From Corallium rubrum (Eukaryota; Cnidaria; Anthozoa; Scleralcyonacea; Coralliidae): a stretch of DNA of 64,000 nucleotides. The notes beneath the pieces are model-generated. The model saw only the letters and a program-made list of their open reading frames with translations. It ran no database searches and was not told the origin of the DNA. Below, piece after piece: positions 37,109 through 50,900 of this stretch. A program made the translations under genes and the position numbers. How positions within the stretch are numbered: the stretch's first letter is position 1; each line of letters starts with the position of its first letter. The stretch spans positions 5,893,501-5,957,500 of the forward strand of contig OZ036013.1 of the NCBI GenBank assembly GCA_964035015.1, written 5' to 3'.

Positions 37109-37566
37109 TAAAGTGGATATAAACTCAAATAAGTTATTACTGTTATGGATTCTATGTAACGTGAATAGTTGAATGCCAAAATATTTTCTGACTTGAACTT
37201 CTATTTGTTGTTGTATTGAGGTTTGTACTTCCAAAATGTTAATGAGGATGACACCAATGTAGGCATTTGTATGTGTATTGGATTTTTTTTCTTATGATAA
37301 ACAGCTTGAAGATTTTAATGATAAAGTATAGAATATACTATTCAAGTATCCATTAACATGTGAATTGGGTAATATTTCTGCTGTAACTGAACACTGCGTA
37401 TGCAAATTATGCCTACATAGACGTCATCCATTACCATTTTGGAAATACAAACCTCAATATAACAACAAATAAATGTTCAAATCAAAAAATATTTTTGCAT
37501 TCAACTATACACATTAAATAGAATCCATATGCAGTAATGTCATATTTGGATTTATAAGCACTTTAA
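37109..37566. mobile_element. About 460-bp foldback
   Basis: Arms 37,109-37,240 and 37,428-37,566 are inverted (TTATGGATTCTATGTAA/…ATAGAATCCATATG; TTGAGGTTTGTACTTCCAAA and inverse). Ends TTTAAAGTG and CACTTTAA. Confidence 0.8.
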
Positions 37567-38370
37567 TAGAGATTTGTATAGAAGAGGATCTAGGAATTCG
37601 AGTTCTTAACGGCGTGTAGCGCCATTTTGAGAGTTTATTTTGACCTGGATTTTGTAATGTCAAGTTTCTGCCGTTTACACTATTAAGTCTAGCGACGGAT
37701 AATTTGAGTGGAAAAAGTACAGAGAATAAATCTAAAATTGCCCATTCTTTTTAAAGAACTGTTCGAGTTAGTTTTAATTATTAAAACAAGACGCCTGGAT
37801 CAGGTGTTCACTCGGGCTACTGACAAAGTGCAGAGGTGCTTAATCGAAGCCTGAATCAAAGGCCGCTCTTCTCTGCAGAGGCTCTATACCGCGCGAGCAA
37901 AGGTTGGAGTGGGCCGAGGAAGATCAGATCGAAGGCTGAACGGGGGGCATACTTCACATTGGTGAACATATTTACGATGAAGACAGTTGTCAGCCACATC
38001 TGATCACTGTTAAACTACAAAGTAAGTAAGTCTATTTGGAAATCTATCGAACACTGTTGCAAGAACACTTTGATCAAAAGGCAAAGCTGTTCAACTTTTT
38101 GTCCAACTCCAAAAGCAAAAGGAACAAAGAACTCATGCCTCACGACCTCACTCTATCACACGGCTAACAACTCACCGGAAGTAGGAATATAATAGCAAGT
38201 GCAAAAAAGAAAAACCGTGCCGAAACCTAGACTTGGCCTACCACAGATAGCCCAAGTAATAACTAGATCGAAGTTGTTGAAAGGTTGGTGTACTTCGGCT
38301 GCAGAAATACTCGTAAAGAAGGTCTAACGCGTCGAACGAATAGAAGAAGTTGGTCGTCTTTTATATATCT
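37567..38370. repeat. Dispersed repeat copy (related to 5980-6890)
   Basis: 37,790-38,260 aligns with 5,885-6,250 plus 6,760-6,880 (for example AAAGGCAAAGCTGTTCAACTTTTTGTCC against AAAGGCGAAGTTGTTCAACTTTTTGTCC). Sequence 37,567-37,790 shows nothing recognisable. Confidence 0.65.
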
Positions 38371-38660
38371 CAAACTCATTAATAATTCATGAGGAAAACA
38401 CAAAGAAAATCAGCACCGTGTCGGTGGTTTGGATATCGGAGGAAGAAATTACATAAATTAAGCAAAGTTTTACCCCGATTTTGTTCTAAAATACTGATTT
38501 GTTTGAGATGCTAAGTCATACACTTGGAGGAGTGCTTCATCAAGATATATCCAAACACTTCGAAGTTTGTTCAGAAACCTCGGCTTCGCCTCGGTTTTCA
38601 ACAAACGTCTCAGTGTTTGGATATCCTGATGAAACACTCCTCCTCGTATATGATATGATA
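38370..38660. repeat. Palindromic repeat near the 3' end of the giant gene
   Basis: TTCATGAGGAAAACACAAAG at 38,383 belongs to the family at 14,220, 36,575 and 56,110. It is followed by a palindrome at about 38,524-38,651 (GGAGGAGTGCTTCATCA…TGATGAAACACTCCTCC) with the central GAAACCTCGGCTTCGCCTCGG hairpin type also seen at 31,165 and 55,900. Confidence 0.7.
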
Positions 38661-38970
38661 TATTACATATAGAATTTCGGTAGGAAACTAGGAATTTAAC
38701 ATTTATGAAATCATTTTATGAAATTAAATTAAATTAATATAATTAATATAATTAATATATTCTGAAAACAAGTTTTTGTTGAAAACCGCGAAAACGTGAT
38801 TGGCCAAAAGTGAAATATTTACTGGCGCTTGACTCATCCAACTCAACTTTCCCAGATCCTCTCCTGAATTTAGCCTCTCCTAGCGAGCTCTATTTGCCTG
38901 GTTAGTATACTAATGATATACCCTGGTTAGTATACTCTGATATCCCCCAGGAAAATCTCTATACAACAGT

Positions 38971-41900
38971 TTATACAAACCACAATGGTGATTTCTGGCC
39001 ATCGTAGTAAATCTCGAAATCCTTTTCGCTAAACACTTCGAAGTCTGTCGGAAGCACGGCCCCGTCTGTCTGCACACTGACGTCACAACGTTCTCCACCA
39101 ATCACAGCGCACGCTCCATTCCCCAGGGATTCTCCTGAGTCCACGTCAGCCTCCTTGGTAACCTCTTGGGTGGTCTCCGAACTTTCGCTAGTCTCGGACA
39201 CGTCGTGTTGCTGCGCATGCGTACTCGTCGTCGCGCCACGGTCAGCGGTCGTTGCTCTCCTATTAGCTTGAATAATCGATGCGAGTTTCTGCAGCATACA
39301 CGAATGGTCGCCAACCCGACGGCAAAACAACGAACACTTGTCGTCCCCTTCGACATAAATCGCGAAATGAGCTTCCCCGGAAGAAGTCGCCGACGAACTA
39401 CCCTCCGATTGGGCGACGACCTCTTGTTTCCATTTATCCACAGTTGTCCTAGAGTGTTCCCAGGTTCCTCTGTGTCCCTCTGTCGATTGGCGCCGCCCAC
39501 ACGAGAAGAACTCGGATTCGCCGTCGGTTACATTTTCGTCGAATTCTGTCTGACCACCAAAGTCTTGCATGGCAACGAATCGCGACAGGTCCGTAACCTT
39601 GATGAACGAATACTGCGTTGCCTCTAATGACTGAAGGCAAACTGGACAATCCGATTTTTGGTTATCCGATGAAGAAGTGCTCTTCTGATCATGATAGCTG
39701 GTTTTAGTTCGGGTTTCTGTCGTGGTTTTGCGAATAGTTCTAGTTAGTTCAGTTTCGTTGAAAAAGCCATCCTCTCGCTTGTTTTCAGTCTGGGTCCCGT
39801 CGTTGGTCGTCGCCGCACTTCGTAAGTCGTCCGTCATCGAGTACGCTTCCGTGGTCCTGTGGACGTGTGTCTGACTGCCGAAATCGCCAACTGGAATATC
39901 CGTTTGAGTCTGACTGTCGGAGCAATGTCGCTGTCGCTCAACTCGAGTAATCTCATCTTCGTAAGTGTCCGTCGTGTCTTCGGTTCTTTTGTAACTATAC
40001 CACTGTGAACTCGACTCGAAATCAGAATTGGTTTCCAAGTCTGTCTGAGTTGTTGAACTACAGAGCGCCATTTCCGTTTGCATTTCGGAATCGTTAAGAA
40101 TTCTACTGTTCGTACCGTACGCTTCCTCGGTGATGGAACTTATCTCTCGGGTCGTCCTCGTCGTCTCTTCGGTCTGTGTCGTTTCACTGTACTTGTCAGT
40201 TTCGGTTTGAGATTCACCGTCTCTCGTTTGAACCGGAATAACCACCCAGGCACCAGACCCCACACCGTCATAGCCATCGTCACTTTCACTGCTTTCTTCC
40301 TCTTTCGTCGAAATCTCGAGAACTACGTCATCGTCCTTTGTCGGGACATCCTCGGGTTTCGGTAAGCCGTCGGCGTCCGGAGCTTGTTCGAATTCCGGAG
40401 CAATTTCGAGTTCCAGAACAATTTCGGGCTCCGCAACATTGTCGGACTCCAGATCATCGTCGGGCTCCGGAACATCGTCGGACTCCGGAACATCATCGAG
40501 CTCTGGAACGTCGTCGGGTTTCCGAATATCTTCGAATGTTGGAAACTCCGAGTACTTCATTTTCAGAGTCTCTTCAAAAGAACTTTCCAAGAAATCTAGA
40601 TCTCTCTCATGGATTTGAGGTGCTTCGTATTGGATGTCCAAAATTCCAAAAACTGTTTGCACGGGAATTTTATCATCAGAACGATCCTCTAGAGAAACAC
40701 ATTCTTCCAACTTATCCATTTCTTCGGCCTCTTTCGGAAAGGTTTCGGAGTTCAGCGACTCTTCTTCGGATGCTCGCTCCCAGATCGGCTGTTTTTCGGA
40801 AGAGTCGATTTCATCCTCACTTCCCTCCCACATCTGCGCTTCGACATTTCGTTCTGTCGTTTCTAGTTGGACTGGGATGTTGACATAGTCATCGTCGGAT
40901 TTCGGCTTGTCGTCGTCGGATTCCGTAATCTCGTCGGCGGGTTCCGATTGCACGACGCCCGCTACGTCATCCTGCGATTCGTCAACAACGTCAACGAGAA
41001 TTTGAACAAAATCGTCCTCGTCCTCGCTCGAATACGAAGTTGGCACACCCGGGATCCTTTTGGTCGTAATTTCGGTAACTGTAGTACATACCTCAGAATG
41101 CGTTTTCTCCACTATAATAGTCTCAACCGTACTCTCCTCTTTTCTCGAGACCCCACCGAAAACATCGGTCTGGCTGCCTGATGCGTCATCGTCGGAAGAC
41201 GTCGTCGGCTCCTCGTCCTTTTTCTTTTCGTCATTGGAAACATCGACTGGAATTTCAGTGAAATCCTGAGCTAGCGGTGAGGTCTTCTCTTCAAAGGTAT
41301 CCTCGGGGACTGTTATTTTCTCAGCCAATACATCAATTTCTACGTCGGGAAATTCCTCTTGGGTTTCATTGCCTTCATCAATTGACCCCTCGTGTTCTTC
41401 ACACAATTTCTCAATTTCTTCTCCTTCAGACTCGTCCAAATGCTCTTCAGACGAGTCCTTCCTTTTCTCTTCAAGGGATTTTTCAATTTCTTCCGATATT
41501 CCAACAAGAACTCCATCTTCCTCCCCGGGTGGTCGTTTAACGCTTTCAAGACACGATAATTCAACCTTTTCTGGCACTTCCATCGGTTCTCCTTCGGGCG
41601 GAATCGCGTCTTCTTCGTCAACCGACTTTTCAATCTTTTCTTCTGGCGAGTCTTCGCGTTCTTCTTTGGGAAACTCTTCACTTTCCTGAAGGAGTGATTT
41701 TTCGAATTCCTCGGACACTTGTTCGTCTTCCGAGAGTACTTCGTCTTCCTTCACAACAGGCTTTCCAATTTCTTCTTCATGTAATTCTTCGCGCTCTTTT
41801 TCAGCCAATTCTTCAAGTAATTCTTCGTCTTCGAAACTTTCATGTTCTTCGACCAGTTTCTCGTCCACCACTGTAAACTCTTCAAAAATGACCTCTGCCT

Positions 41901-44900
41901 TCTCCTTAGTTAATCCATCTTCGTCGTCTTCGCCCGATTCTGGCGTCTCCTTGTCAGGCAACTGGTCATCACCTTCCGTTTCGGGTGCCTTCTCCATTTC
42001 AGGTAAACCTTGGACTTCCTTCTCAAGCAATTCATCGATTTGCTCTTGTGATAACTCTTCTACTTCTTCATCCGGCGCGCTTTCCGCTTCTTTTTCTAAA
42101 GATTCCTTGCTTCCCTGGACAGGCAATTCTTCTGGAAGTTCCTCGAGTTCTTCGGCTATTTCGACTGGTATCTCCCACTCTTCTTCGGATTGTGCCATTT
42201 CCCCAACTGCCCCAGGCGACGGTTCAGTTTCCTCAGGCGACGCCTCAGCTACTTGAAGTTTCTCCTGGGGTATACAGGTTTCTTCCACGACTGCTTTAGT
42301 CGTATCTTCCGCTTCTGGTATGTAACCTACGCGTTCGCTGTCACTTCCATCGTCGCTGCTCAAAAGGTATAACTCAGGTCGAAGCCGACTGGGTCTTTCG
42401 GGTTTAAAGAGTGAAGTACCCGGTTCACCAACATCGGTTTTCTTCCCCACATGGTCTTCATTGTCGGGGACTCTCGATTCCGGTACTTTGGACTTCGGAA
42501 CATTGATCCCAGGAACATTCGACCTCGGAACATTCGTCCTCGGAACATCCAACCTCGGAACTTTAGACCCCACGCTTTCATACTCTGGGCTGTCCGACTT
42601 GGAGACGACTGACTCGGGAACAAGGGGACCGTACCTCTTGATATTATCGAAACGGTTTCCTCGCCGATTCCGCCTCCTACGGGCCGCCCTGATGGCCGCT
42701 ACGGTTTCCACGGTTTCACTCGTGACCTCCATCGATCCGTCCACCTCACTGCTGGCGTCCGCTGAACCAAGAGACGACGACTGCAGGCTCGTCTCGGACG
42801 AACTCTCCGAAATGATGTCACTGTAGTCTTTGAGCTCGGGAGAACTGGCAAAGCTCACTCCCTTGCGTGGTGACTCTGGCGCTTCGCGTGCTTCATTACG
42901 GACGGGAATGTCGGAAACGTAGTGAACGTTTTTCCGAATCGTTTTCTCGATCGTGATCGTTTCCTGCGTGCGCGTTTCGGTTATCACTTCGTTCTCCGTG
43001 CGTGTCTCTGGCTCGGGGGTTTTCTTCGGCACCTCGAAATACTCCGTTTTTGTTTTCGTTTTGTCATACGTGCCCTGACTTTGGTTATTCGTGTCAATAA
43101 CGTCGTCGTTCGTGTCGAAGCTTTCGTTGATGATTTCGATGTTCAGGAATCCCGATGGTTCGCTCTCCGTTGATAAACTAGGCACCTCCACTTCGAGGTC
43201 ACTATCCGTCATGGTCAAATTTCGCGCTGGTTCTTCGACCGGTTCCTGGCACTCGGGAAACCCTTCACTTCTCATGTCCTCGTCTAACGGGATCGGAACG
43301 TCGTCGATCAACGTCGGCCGAAGATCGGTAAACTCGGGGACGACCTCCTGGAAGTCGGGAATATCCGGCTCGTTATCCTTTTCAGTAGAGGAAACATTCT
43401 CGTCGACTAAACGAAGTACTGGGGGCTCCTGGTATTCGGGCATTACTTCTTGGATATCGGGTATCACGTGGTCTCGGGTAACGGTTACCTTAGGAGAAAT
43501 GACTTCATCGACCAGAATAGGACTTTGAGGTTTTTCGACTTCTGGCATCATTTCCTTGAGATCTAGTATGTATATATCCCTTGTGGCTGGTTGGGGAGAA
43601 CTGACGCATTCGTCGACCGGTGTACGGTGTTCTGGTTCCGCCACTTGGAAATCTGGAAAATCGTACTCGACGTCGCGTTTCTCAGAGGTCACCATTTCAT
43701 CAACGGGTTCGTGTTCGAATTCGAGTAACGTCGGAGTCGCTACGCTCTCCCTCGACATTCGCTCGTCAACAACTCGTCGCTCGGAATCCAACTGATCCAT
43801 GTCCGGGACCACAGCTTCATCACTCGGTGCTGACTCAGCAGTGACGCACTCGTCTACGGGTGGTAACACTATCTCATCGACGCTATCACGTAACACTTCC
43901 TCGTTCACCTCCTCGGAAAGCATCGGTTCGTCGAAATTCAGGAAATCGTAAGGTTTCGACGGCTTCTCGGAAGATTCTACGCGTTCGTCTGTAATGGCAT
44001 CCATAAACCCAGGCACCAGTTCGTAACGCGGTAATTCCTTTAACGGAACACGTTCCTTCCCGATTTCTTCTTCGTCGGCAACGCGTGGACTAAAAACGTC
44101 CTCGAGCGAATCTCGCGCGACATTTTTGGGCACCTCGCTTTTCGGCTGGTCCACTTTTGTTCCTGAGATAGGTTCGTCTACGATATCATGATCAGCGATG
44201 TTTTCGATGTATAATGCGCGCGCACGTTTGTGGTCCACCTCCGTTTTCTCGACGTCTTCCTCGACTAAGTCTCGCTCGTCCTTCAATCCGGAAATAGGGA
44301 TAAGGAGTTGTTCAGTGACGTCATGATCGGAAGCAATCGGAACACTATCGTCAATACAAGGTTCGAACTCGTGTTCACTGTCTGTGAGTTCACCTTCGTG
44401 ATCGACGCCGTCGATGGCTTGTTCAGCGGTTGTTGGCCCTCGGAGATGCGCGTTGACGTCTTCTGGAAGTTCCCCAGGACGCATCATTTTCTTCTCAGTA
44501 ACAATCTTCAGACGCGTGTGTAAAAATAAGTCCTCGCGACTCTGCGACGATAAGTCGTCTTCATCGTCATCTTCTACGACGCGGCCAAGCATTGTCACAT
44601 TCACCGGTCGTCCAGTGTCAGCGTTCACTTCAATGTACTCATGCGCAACCAGCGACGTGTCTTCACTCTTCGGCTGGCCGTCGGTCTGACTACTTGCGGG
44701 TGTAGAGTCACCTGGCTCGCCACTTGCGGGTATAAACTCATCAGGCTTCGTCGATTCCGAACCAGATGTCCTCACCTTCTTCACAAACGTCTCAGTGGTA
44801 GTGCGAGTTGTGCGCGTGGTACGTGTCGTGTGGATCGTGTGATCCACGCAAGTAGATGATTCGTGTCTTTCCGACTCCTCTTCCTCGCGGTCAACGTGAC

Positions 44901-47900
44901 TCGTGTTCTCGTCCACGTTCTTGTCGCGTCTCCATCCAGGAGACTCTGGTCTTTCTTTCGGGGTACTAGAGCGCACTGGTACTTCGGGTGGTTCGTCGTT
45001 CAACTGCCCATCCGTTACATTCATTAGCTCTATCTCTGGCTCGGCCTGGCCCAGCTCCATTATCCTCGGGTATTCTATTTCTACAAAAAGTTCATCTGGT
45101 GTTTCGTTGGTCCATATTTGCGCGTTTATGTACACAGGCAACTCTTCTGTGGAGGTGATGCCATAAGGACGTTCTTCCGAGGGACGTTCTTCCGAGGGAA
45201 GTAATTCGCTGGGACGTTCTTCCGAGAGGCATTCTTCCGTAGGACGTTCTTCCGAGAGACGTTCTTCCGAGGGACGTTCTTCGGTGGGACGTTCTTCCGA
45301 GAGACGTTCTTGCCAGGGACGATCTTCCGTGGGACGTTTACCCAAGGGATTCTTTTCCGAGGGGTGTTTCGACGGTGAAATTCTCCTAAGCGGATAGGTC
45401 CTAGATTTGCTGTGAGTCCTGGTTTCGCGCTCTTCGGACGATTGTCTTCTTACTGATTTGACACTGATATTTCTATGAATGGTTTCACGACGACTGCTTT
45501 CCGTAACATCAAATGTACGTTTGGGCTTTTGTGTCTTTTCTTGAGGTTGGTCGGCGTTGTCGTTATAGTCGTCCATTGCTTGAGGGATGTCCGTTTCCTG
45601 AGTACCGGGACTTTGAACCTCGGCTACTTTGCTCTTCTGAAGTGCCTCTGGTGGTTGGATTTTAGACACCGGGGGATGACTCCACTTTATTTCTTGACGA
45701 GTTACTGTTCCATCCCTCAGCTCGTCATTGCGTATGTCGTGTACGTTAAACGAGGGAGGGTAGTTCCACTTTATTCCAGGACCAGGCCTCGCTTGACTTT
45801 TCTCGATGTCCGATTCTCGCACCGGAGGTTTGCCCCCGGGTATTTCTTCCGCTTGGGTTCGTCTTTGTATCTCCGTGCGGCTAATAGTCTCGTCAACGGG
45901 CACCTCCCACTCTCCGAATTGCGCCCAGTCAAGGTCTTGAGATTTGTCCAGACAGGTTTTCTCCAAATTCAACCCGTATAACCGAATGTTCACTGGAGTT
46001 CCGGGGGTAATTACCCGGTTGTAAAACGGTGTTCGGAAACCTTCGACTTCACCGTCGGAATAAGCTCGGGATTCGTGGTATTTCTTTCGCGACGAACGCT
46101 TTTTCCACGACGATTCTCTCTCCTTCCTCATTTGCGCGCGGTAAATTTCGTCGTCATCGTCGCGACTTCGTCGGACATTCCGATTGCGCTCGTCGGAATT
46201 AGACGGCGCGCGATCGGAGTAAAACGGTCTACGTGTCACTGGATAACCGTCATCGTGTGACCAAGGACGCTCGCTATTGGGTTGTTCACTTCGTTTTCCG
46301 CGAGGCTCACGGAAGATCTCGTCCGGGGTGCTTTCAACATAAGATTCAACCAACATTGTTTCTTGTTTCGTGACCATCTCGGGAGGTTGGTCCCCATGGC
46401 GATCTCGTCTCCACGTGTGTTTCCCGCGGGTCTCGTGGGTCTGGCGGTTCCCGTGTGTCTCGCGTGTCTCGCTCGTGGTATACGTCACCAAGCTGCTCTG
46501 CGTGTCCATTTCTGAATAGTCGGAAGATTTCGCCGTTTCATTGAAGCTCTCGGACGAGCGCGTACTTCGGCTGTCTTCGCTGCTTTGGTACGAGTCTTGC
46601 CGCTTAGGCTTGAACCCAGTCCCCTCGCGCGACATCTGCTGGTTGTTCTTGTCGACAGAGTCGAGGATGTGTTCGATTTCTTGAAGCTTTTGTGAAATGG
46701 ACGTCGCTGGCGACAGTTTTCCGTCCTTTCCTGGGGGCGTATTCAACGTTCTCTCTTCAACAATCCTCTTCACATGCCGTGGGGCGACGTTCTTATCTGT
46801 CTTACCGTCAGCCGGTTTCTGAAGATGCTCCAACGTATTGAAAATGTTCACAAGTTCGTCGACATTTTTATTGCAAGATTCGGCCGCACTTTTTGTCGTC
46901 GTACTATTTGTCGTCGTTTTCGCGCTGTGTTTGGTCTTCACCTTCTTCTTTCGCTTGTCCACGATTTCCTGAAATTTTTGCGAGAATTCCGGGTCCGATT
47001 TTGATAACTCGACTTTTTCGGCTGGCTTTCGTATTTTCGTTGGCAGTTCTTTATTCCCGTCAGACGTCGGCGGGTGGCCGTGCTTTCTCGGTGAAGGCGT
47101 TGGCGTGGATATCCTTATTCCAGGGTCGGAAACAATGTCGGGAGGCTTCGCGTCGGAAAGTCTCGCTTCGCGTCGGATGGTGTCCCGTTGGGACCTCGTG
47201 TGCAACCGTTTTGTCGTCGTTTCAGTCGTTCCTTGAAAACCTGGCTTCGGTCCTAGCTTTTTCGAACTCGGGAGTTCATAGCCGATGAACCTGTGTTTAT
47301 CACGTGATTCTTCCCTGGTGACGTAATCTCCTTGCTCGTGTCGATCCCCTGGGTACGAGCGTCCGTAATTGAGCTGCGGTCTCATTTCCTGGACCTCGGT
47401 CTCGGACGTCTGTTGCTTGGTGTAAGCCACGTTCGATTCACGTGACTCTCTGACGCTTTGCTCCGTGTACCTGGTCCTCTGGGAAGTGACGTCATAACCA
47501 CGTGTTATTATAGACTGGCGATCATCCGCTGGCCTAGACATAGTAACCGGCTCTTCTCTTTTCACAAGGTATTCCTCCCCGGGTACTCTACCTTTGGAAT
47601 ACCGGAGTTCTCGCCCCGGGGGAACATCTTGATCTGTGTTCGGTCGATAGTTGCCGCCTGAATCGGGCATGTCACGGACGGCTTTTCCAGAAATATATCC
47701 AACCCTTTCATCTGTGGGAGTATCGTCACGACCGTACGACGGAGGACTGGTGACTTCCATTGGCTCTTCAAAGTTCCACTGTCCATCATTGGGTTCCAAG
47801 TCCATGGACCGCTGACCACTTGCTCTTGGTTTATCATACGAGTCAGTCGATGCTGAACGTGAATAGTATTCATCGTCCAGGCGACGTCTATAGCCGTAAA

Positions 47901-50900
47901 ACTCCCCGCTTTCCTCCCATTTATCTTCTTTTGAACGATGGTTTCTCTCCGACATCGGCGTATCAGGTTGCCGTCCTCTTTCAATTATCACCTCCCCCGG
48001 TTTTATAATCTCTTTTCTAGGACCACCCCGGTTTTCATCCTGTGGATAGTTCCCATCGTCCTGACGACGTCTATAGCCATAAAACTCTCTGCTTTCCTCC
48101 AGTATATCTTCCGTTGAACGATGGTTTCTTTCTGGCACCAGCATTTCAGGTTGTTGGTCTCTTTCGATGGCTTCCTCCCCCGGTATTATAGTGCCTTTTC
48201 CAGGACCACCCCGGTTTTCATCCTGTGGATAATTGTCATCGTCCTGGCGACGTCTATAGCCATAAAACTCTCGGCTTTCTCCCCATTTATCCTCCGTTGA
48301 ACGATGATCTCTCTCCGACATCAGTGTCTCAGGTTGTTGTCCTCTTTCGATGACCACCTCCCCCGGTTTTATAATCTCTTTTCTAGGACCACCCCGGTTT
48401 TCATCCTGTGGATATTTTTCATCGTGTGAATAGTTCTCATCATCCTGACGACGTCTATAGCCATAAAACTCCCGACTTTCCTCCAATCTATCTTCCGACA
48501 TCAGTGTGTCAGATTGATGTTCCCTTTTAACGACATCCTCCCCCGGTTTTACGGTGTCTTTGCGAGGACCACCCCGATTTTCATCCTGTGAATAGTTTTC
48601 ATCATCCTGGCGATGTCTATAGCCATAAAACTCTCGGCTTTCTCCCCATTTATCCTCCGTTGAACGATGGTCTCTCTCCGACATCAGTGTCTCAGGTTGT
48701 TGTCCTCTTTCGACGACCACCTCCCCCGGTTTTATAATCTCTTTTCTAGGATCACCCCGGTTTTCATCGTGTGAATAGTTTTCATCATCCTGGCGACGTC
48801 TGTAGCCATAAAACTCTCGGCTTTCTTCCCATTTATCCTCCGTTGAACGATGGTCTCTCTCCGACATCATTGTCTCAGGTTGTTGTCCTCTTTCGACGAC
48901 CACCTCCCCCGGTTTTATAATCTCTTTTCTAGGATCACCCCGGTTTTCATCGTGTGAATAGTTTTCATCATCCTGGCGACGTCTGTAGCCATAAAACTCT
49001 CGGCTTTCTTCCCATTTATCCTCCGTTGAACGATGGTCTCTCTCCGACATCATTGTCTCAGGTTGTTGTCCTCTTTCGACGACCACCTCCCCCAGTTTTA
49101 GAATCTCTTTTCTAGGACCACCCCGGTTTTCATCCTGTGGATACTTTTCATCGTGTGAATAGTTCTCATCATCCTGGCGACGTCTATAGCCATAAAACTC
49201 TCGACTTTCCTCCAATCCATCTTCCGACATCAGTGTGTCAGATTGATGTTCCCTTTTAACGACATCCTCCCCCAGTTTTACGGTGTCTTTGCCAGGACCA
49301 CCCCGGTTTTCATCGTGTGAATAGTTCTCATCATCCTGGCGACGTCTATAGCCATAAAACTCCCGACTTTCTTCCAATCTATCTTCCGGCATCAGTGTGT
49401 CAGATTGATGTTCCCTTCTAACGACATCCCCCCCCGGTTTTACGGTGTCTTTCCCAGGACCACCCCGGTTTTCATCCTGTGAATAGTTTTCATCATCCTG
49501 GAGACGTCTATAGCCATAAAACTCTCGGCTTTCTTCCCATTTATCCTCCGTTGACCGATGGTCTCTCTGTGATAGCGTCTCATATTGCTGTTCTCTTTTA
49601 ACAACATCCTCCCCCGGTTTTGTAGTCTCTCTTCCAGGACCACTCCACCTTTCATCCTGTGGATAGTTTCCATCATCCTGGCGACGTCTATAACCATAAA
49701 ACTCTCGACTTTCCTCCCATTTATCGTCCGTTGAACGATGGTCCTTCTCTGACTGCGTCTCAGATTGTTGTTCTCTTTCAATAACCTCCTCCCCCAGTTT
49801 TACGGTGTCTGCTCCCGGGTAAACATATCGAGTACCGGAAACCAAATACCCCGAGTCCCGGACATCTTTCTCCGGGTAAGTATCCCAGACTTTGACTTCA
49901 CGAGAATCCCTCGAATCGCGCGCGCTCGTGCCAGACTTCTGCCTTTCAAAATTCTCGACACGGTCAGTTGATTTGTTGACGTCATATGTCTCTACAAGTC
50001 GTCGTTGGCCATCACTGAGTTCCAGGCCTCCACGAAGCGGAGTCCGTGACCTCGGTTTATCGCTGACGTGACTGGCCGGGAAATCTGAAGAGTGATTGTC
50101 TTTCTGACGTCTGTAGCCATAGAACTCTTTGCTTTCCTCCCATCTATCCTTATCCCGAAGATGATCCCTCTCCTTTTGCGGACTTATATTCTCTTTGTCG
50201 CCTTCGTCAAACCCTTGCCCAGTCCCCGGGACGTGCCTCGGCTTGTCCACGTCATAAGCGCTGTCGTCATTCGATCTCGAATATCTTGGCGGCTCGTACT
50301 TCTCGTATTCACCGTAACCGCGTGGAACATGCGGTCCCTCTGACCCGCGATCGTCGACACCCTCGCTCGGCCCAGTGTCCGAAATTCCGCGCAGCTCCTC
50401 GACAGAGTAGTACTTCGTTGTTGTCTTGTGATGATCGATAACCGGAAGTGAATGAGCGCTCAACTGGTCCTCATCGACGTCGAAGCTCCGTTGCGCGAGT
50501 AGTTCGGTATCAGAAGAGGGATGTTCACCGTAGGTAGGGGTACTAGTTCGTACTCCGGTATCGAACACCGGAACTTCGCCATACCCGGAGCTTTCCAATG
50601 GGCGCGACTCAGAACGATCGTAATCACCGCCAAAGTCACCTCGGGCTTTTCCACCCGTGAAAACATCGGGTCGCTCCGAGTCCCGCACTTTGTCACTTGG
50701 GTAAAATCCCCGGCCATCAGCAGTGGAGTCGCCGATTTCTGTACTCGGAAGATAAGTTCCTCTTGGGTCGCGAGGGCTGTGGAAACCGTTCCGTGAACTA
50801 TATGAATGAGTCTCGCTTTCATAAGTATCGACACGTTCTTTCGTTTCCGAACTGGTCGTATCTCGTGCTAACACAACTTCGTGTTGATCGTCACTAGGTT

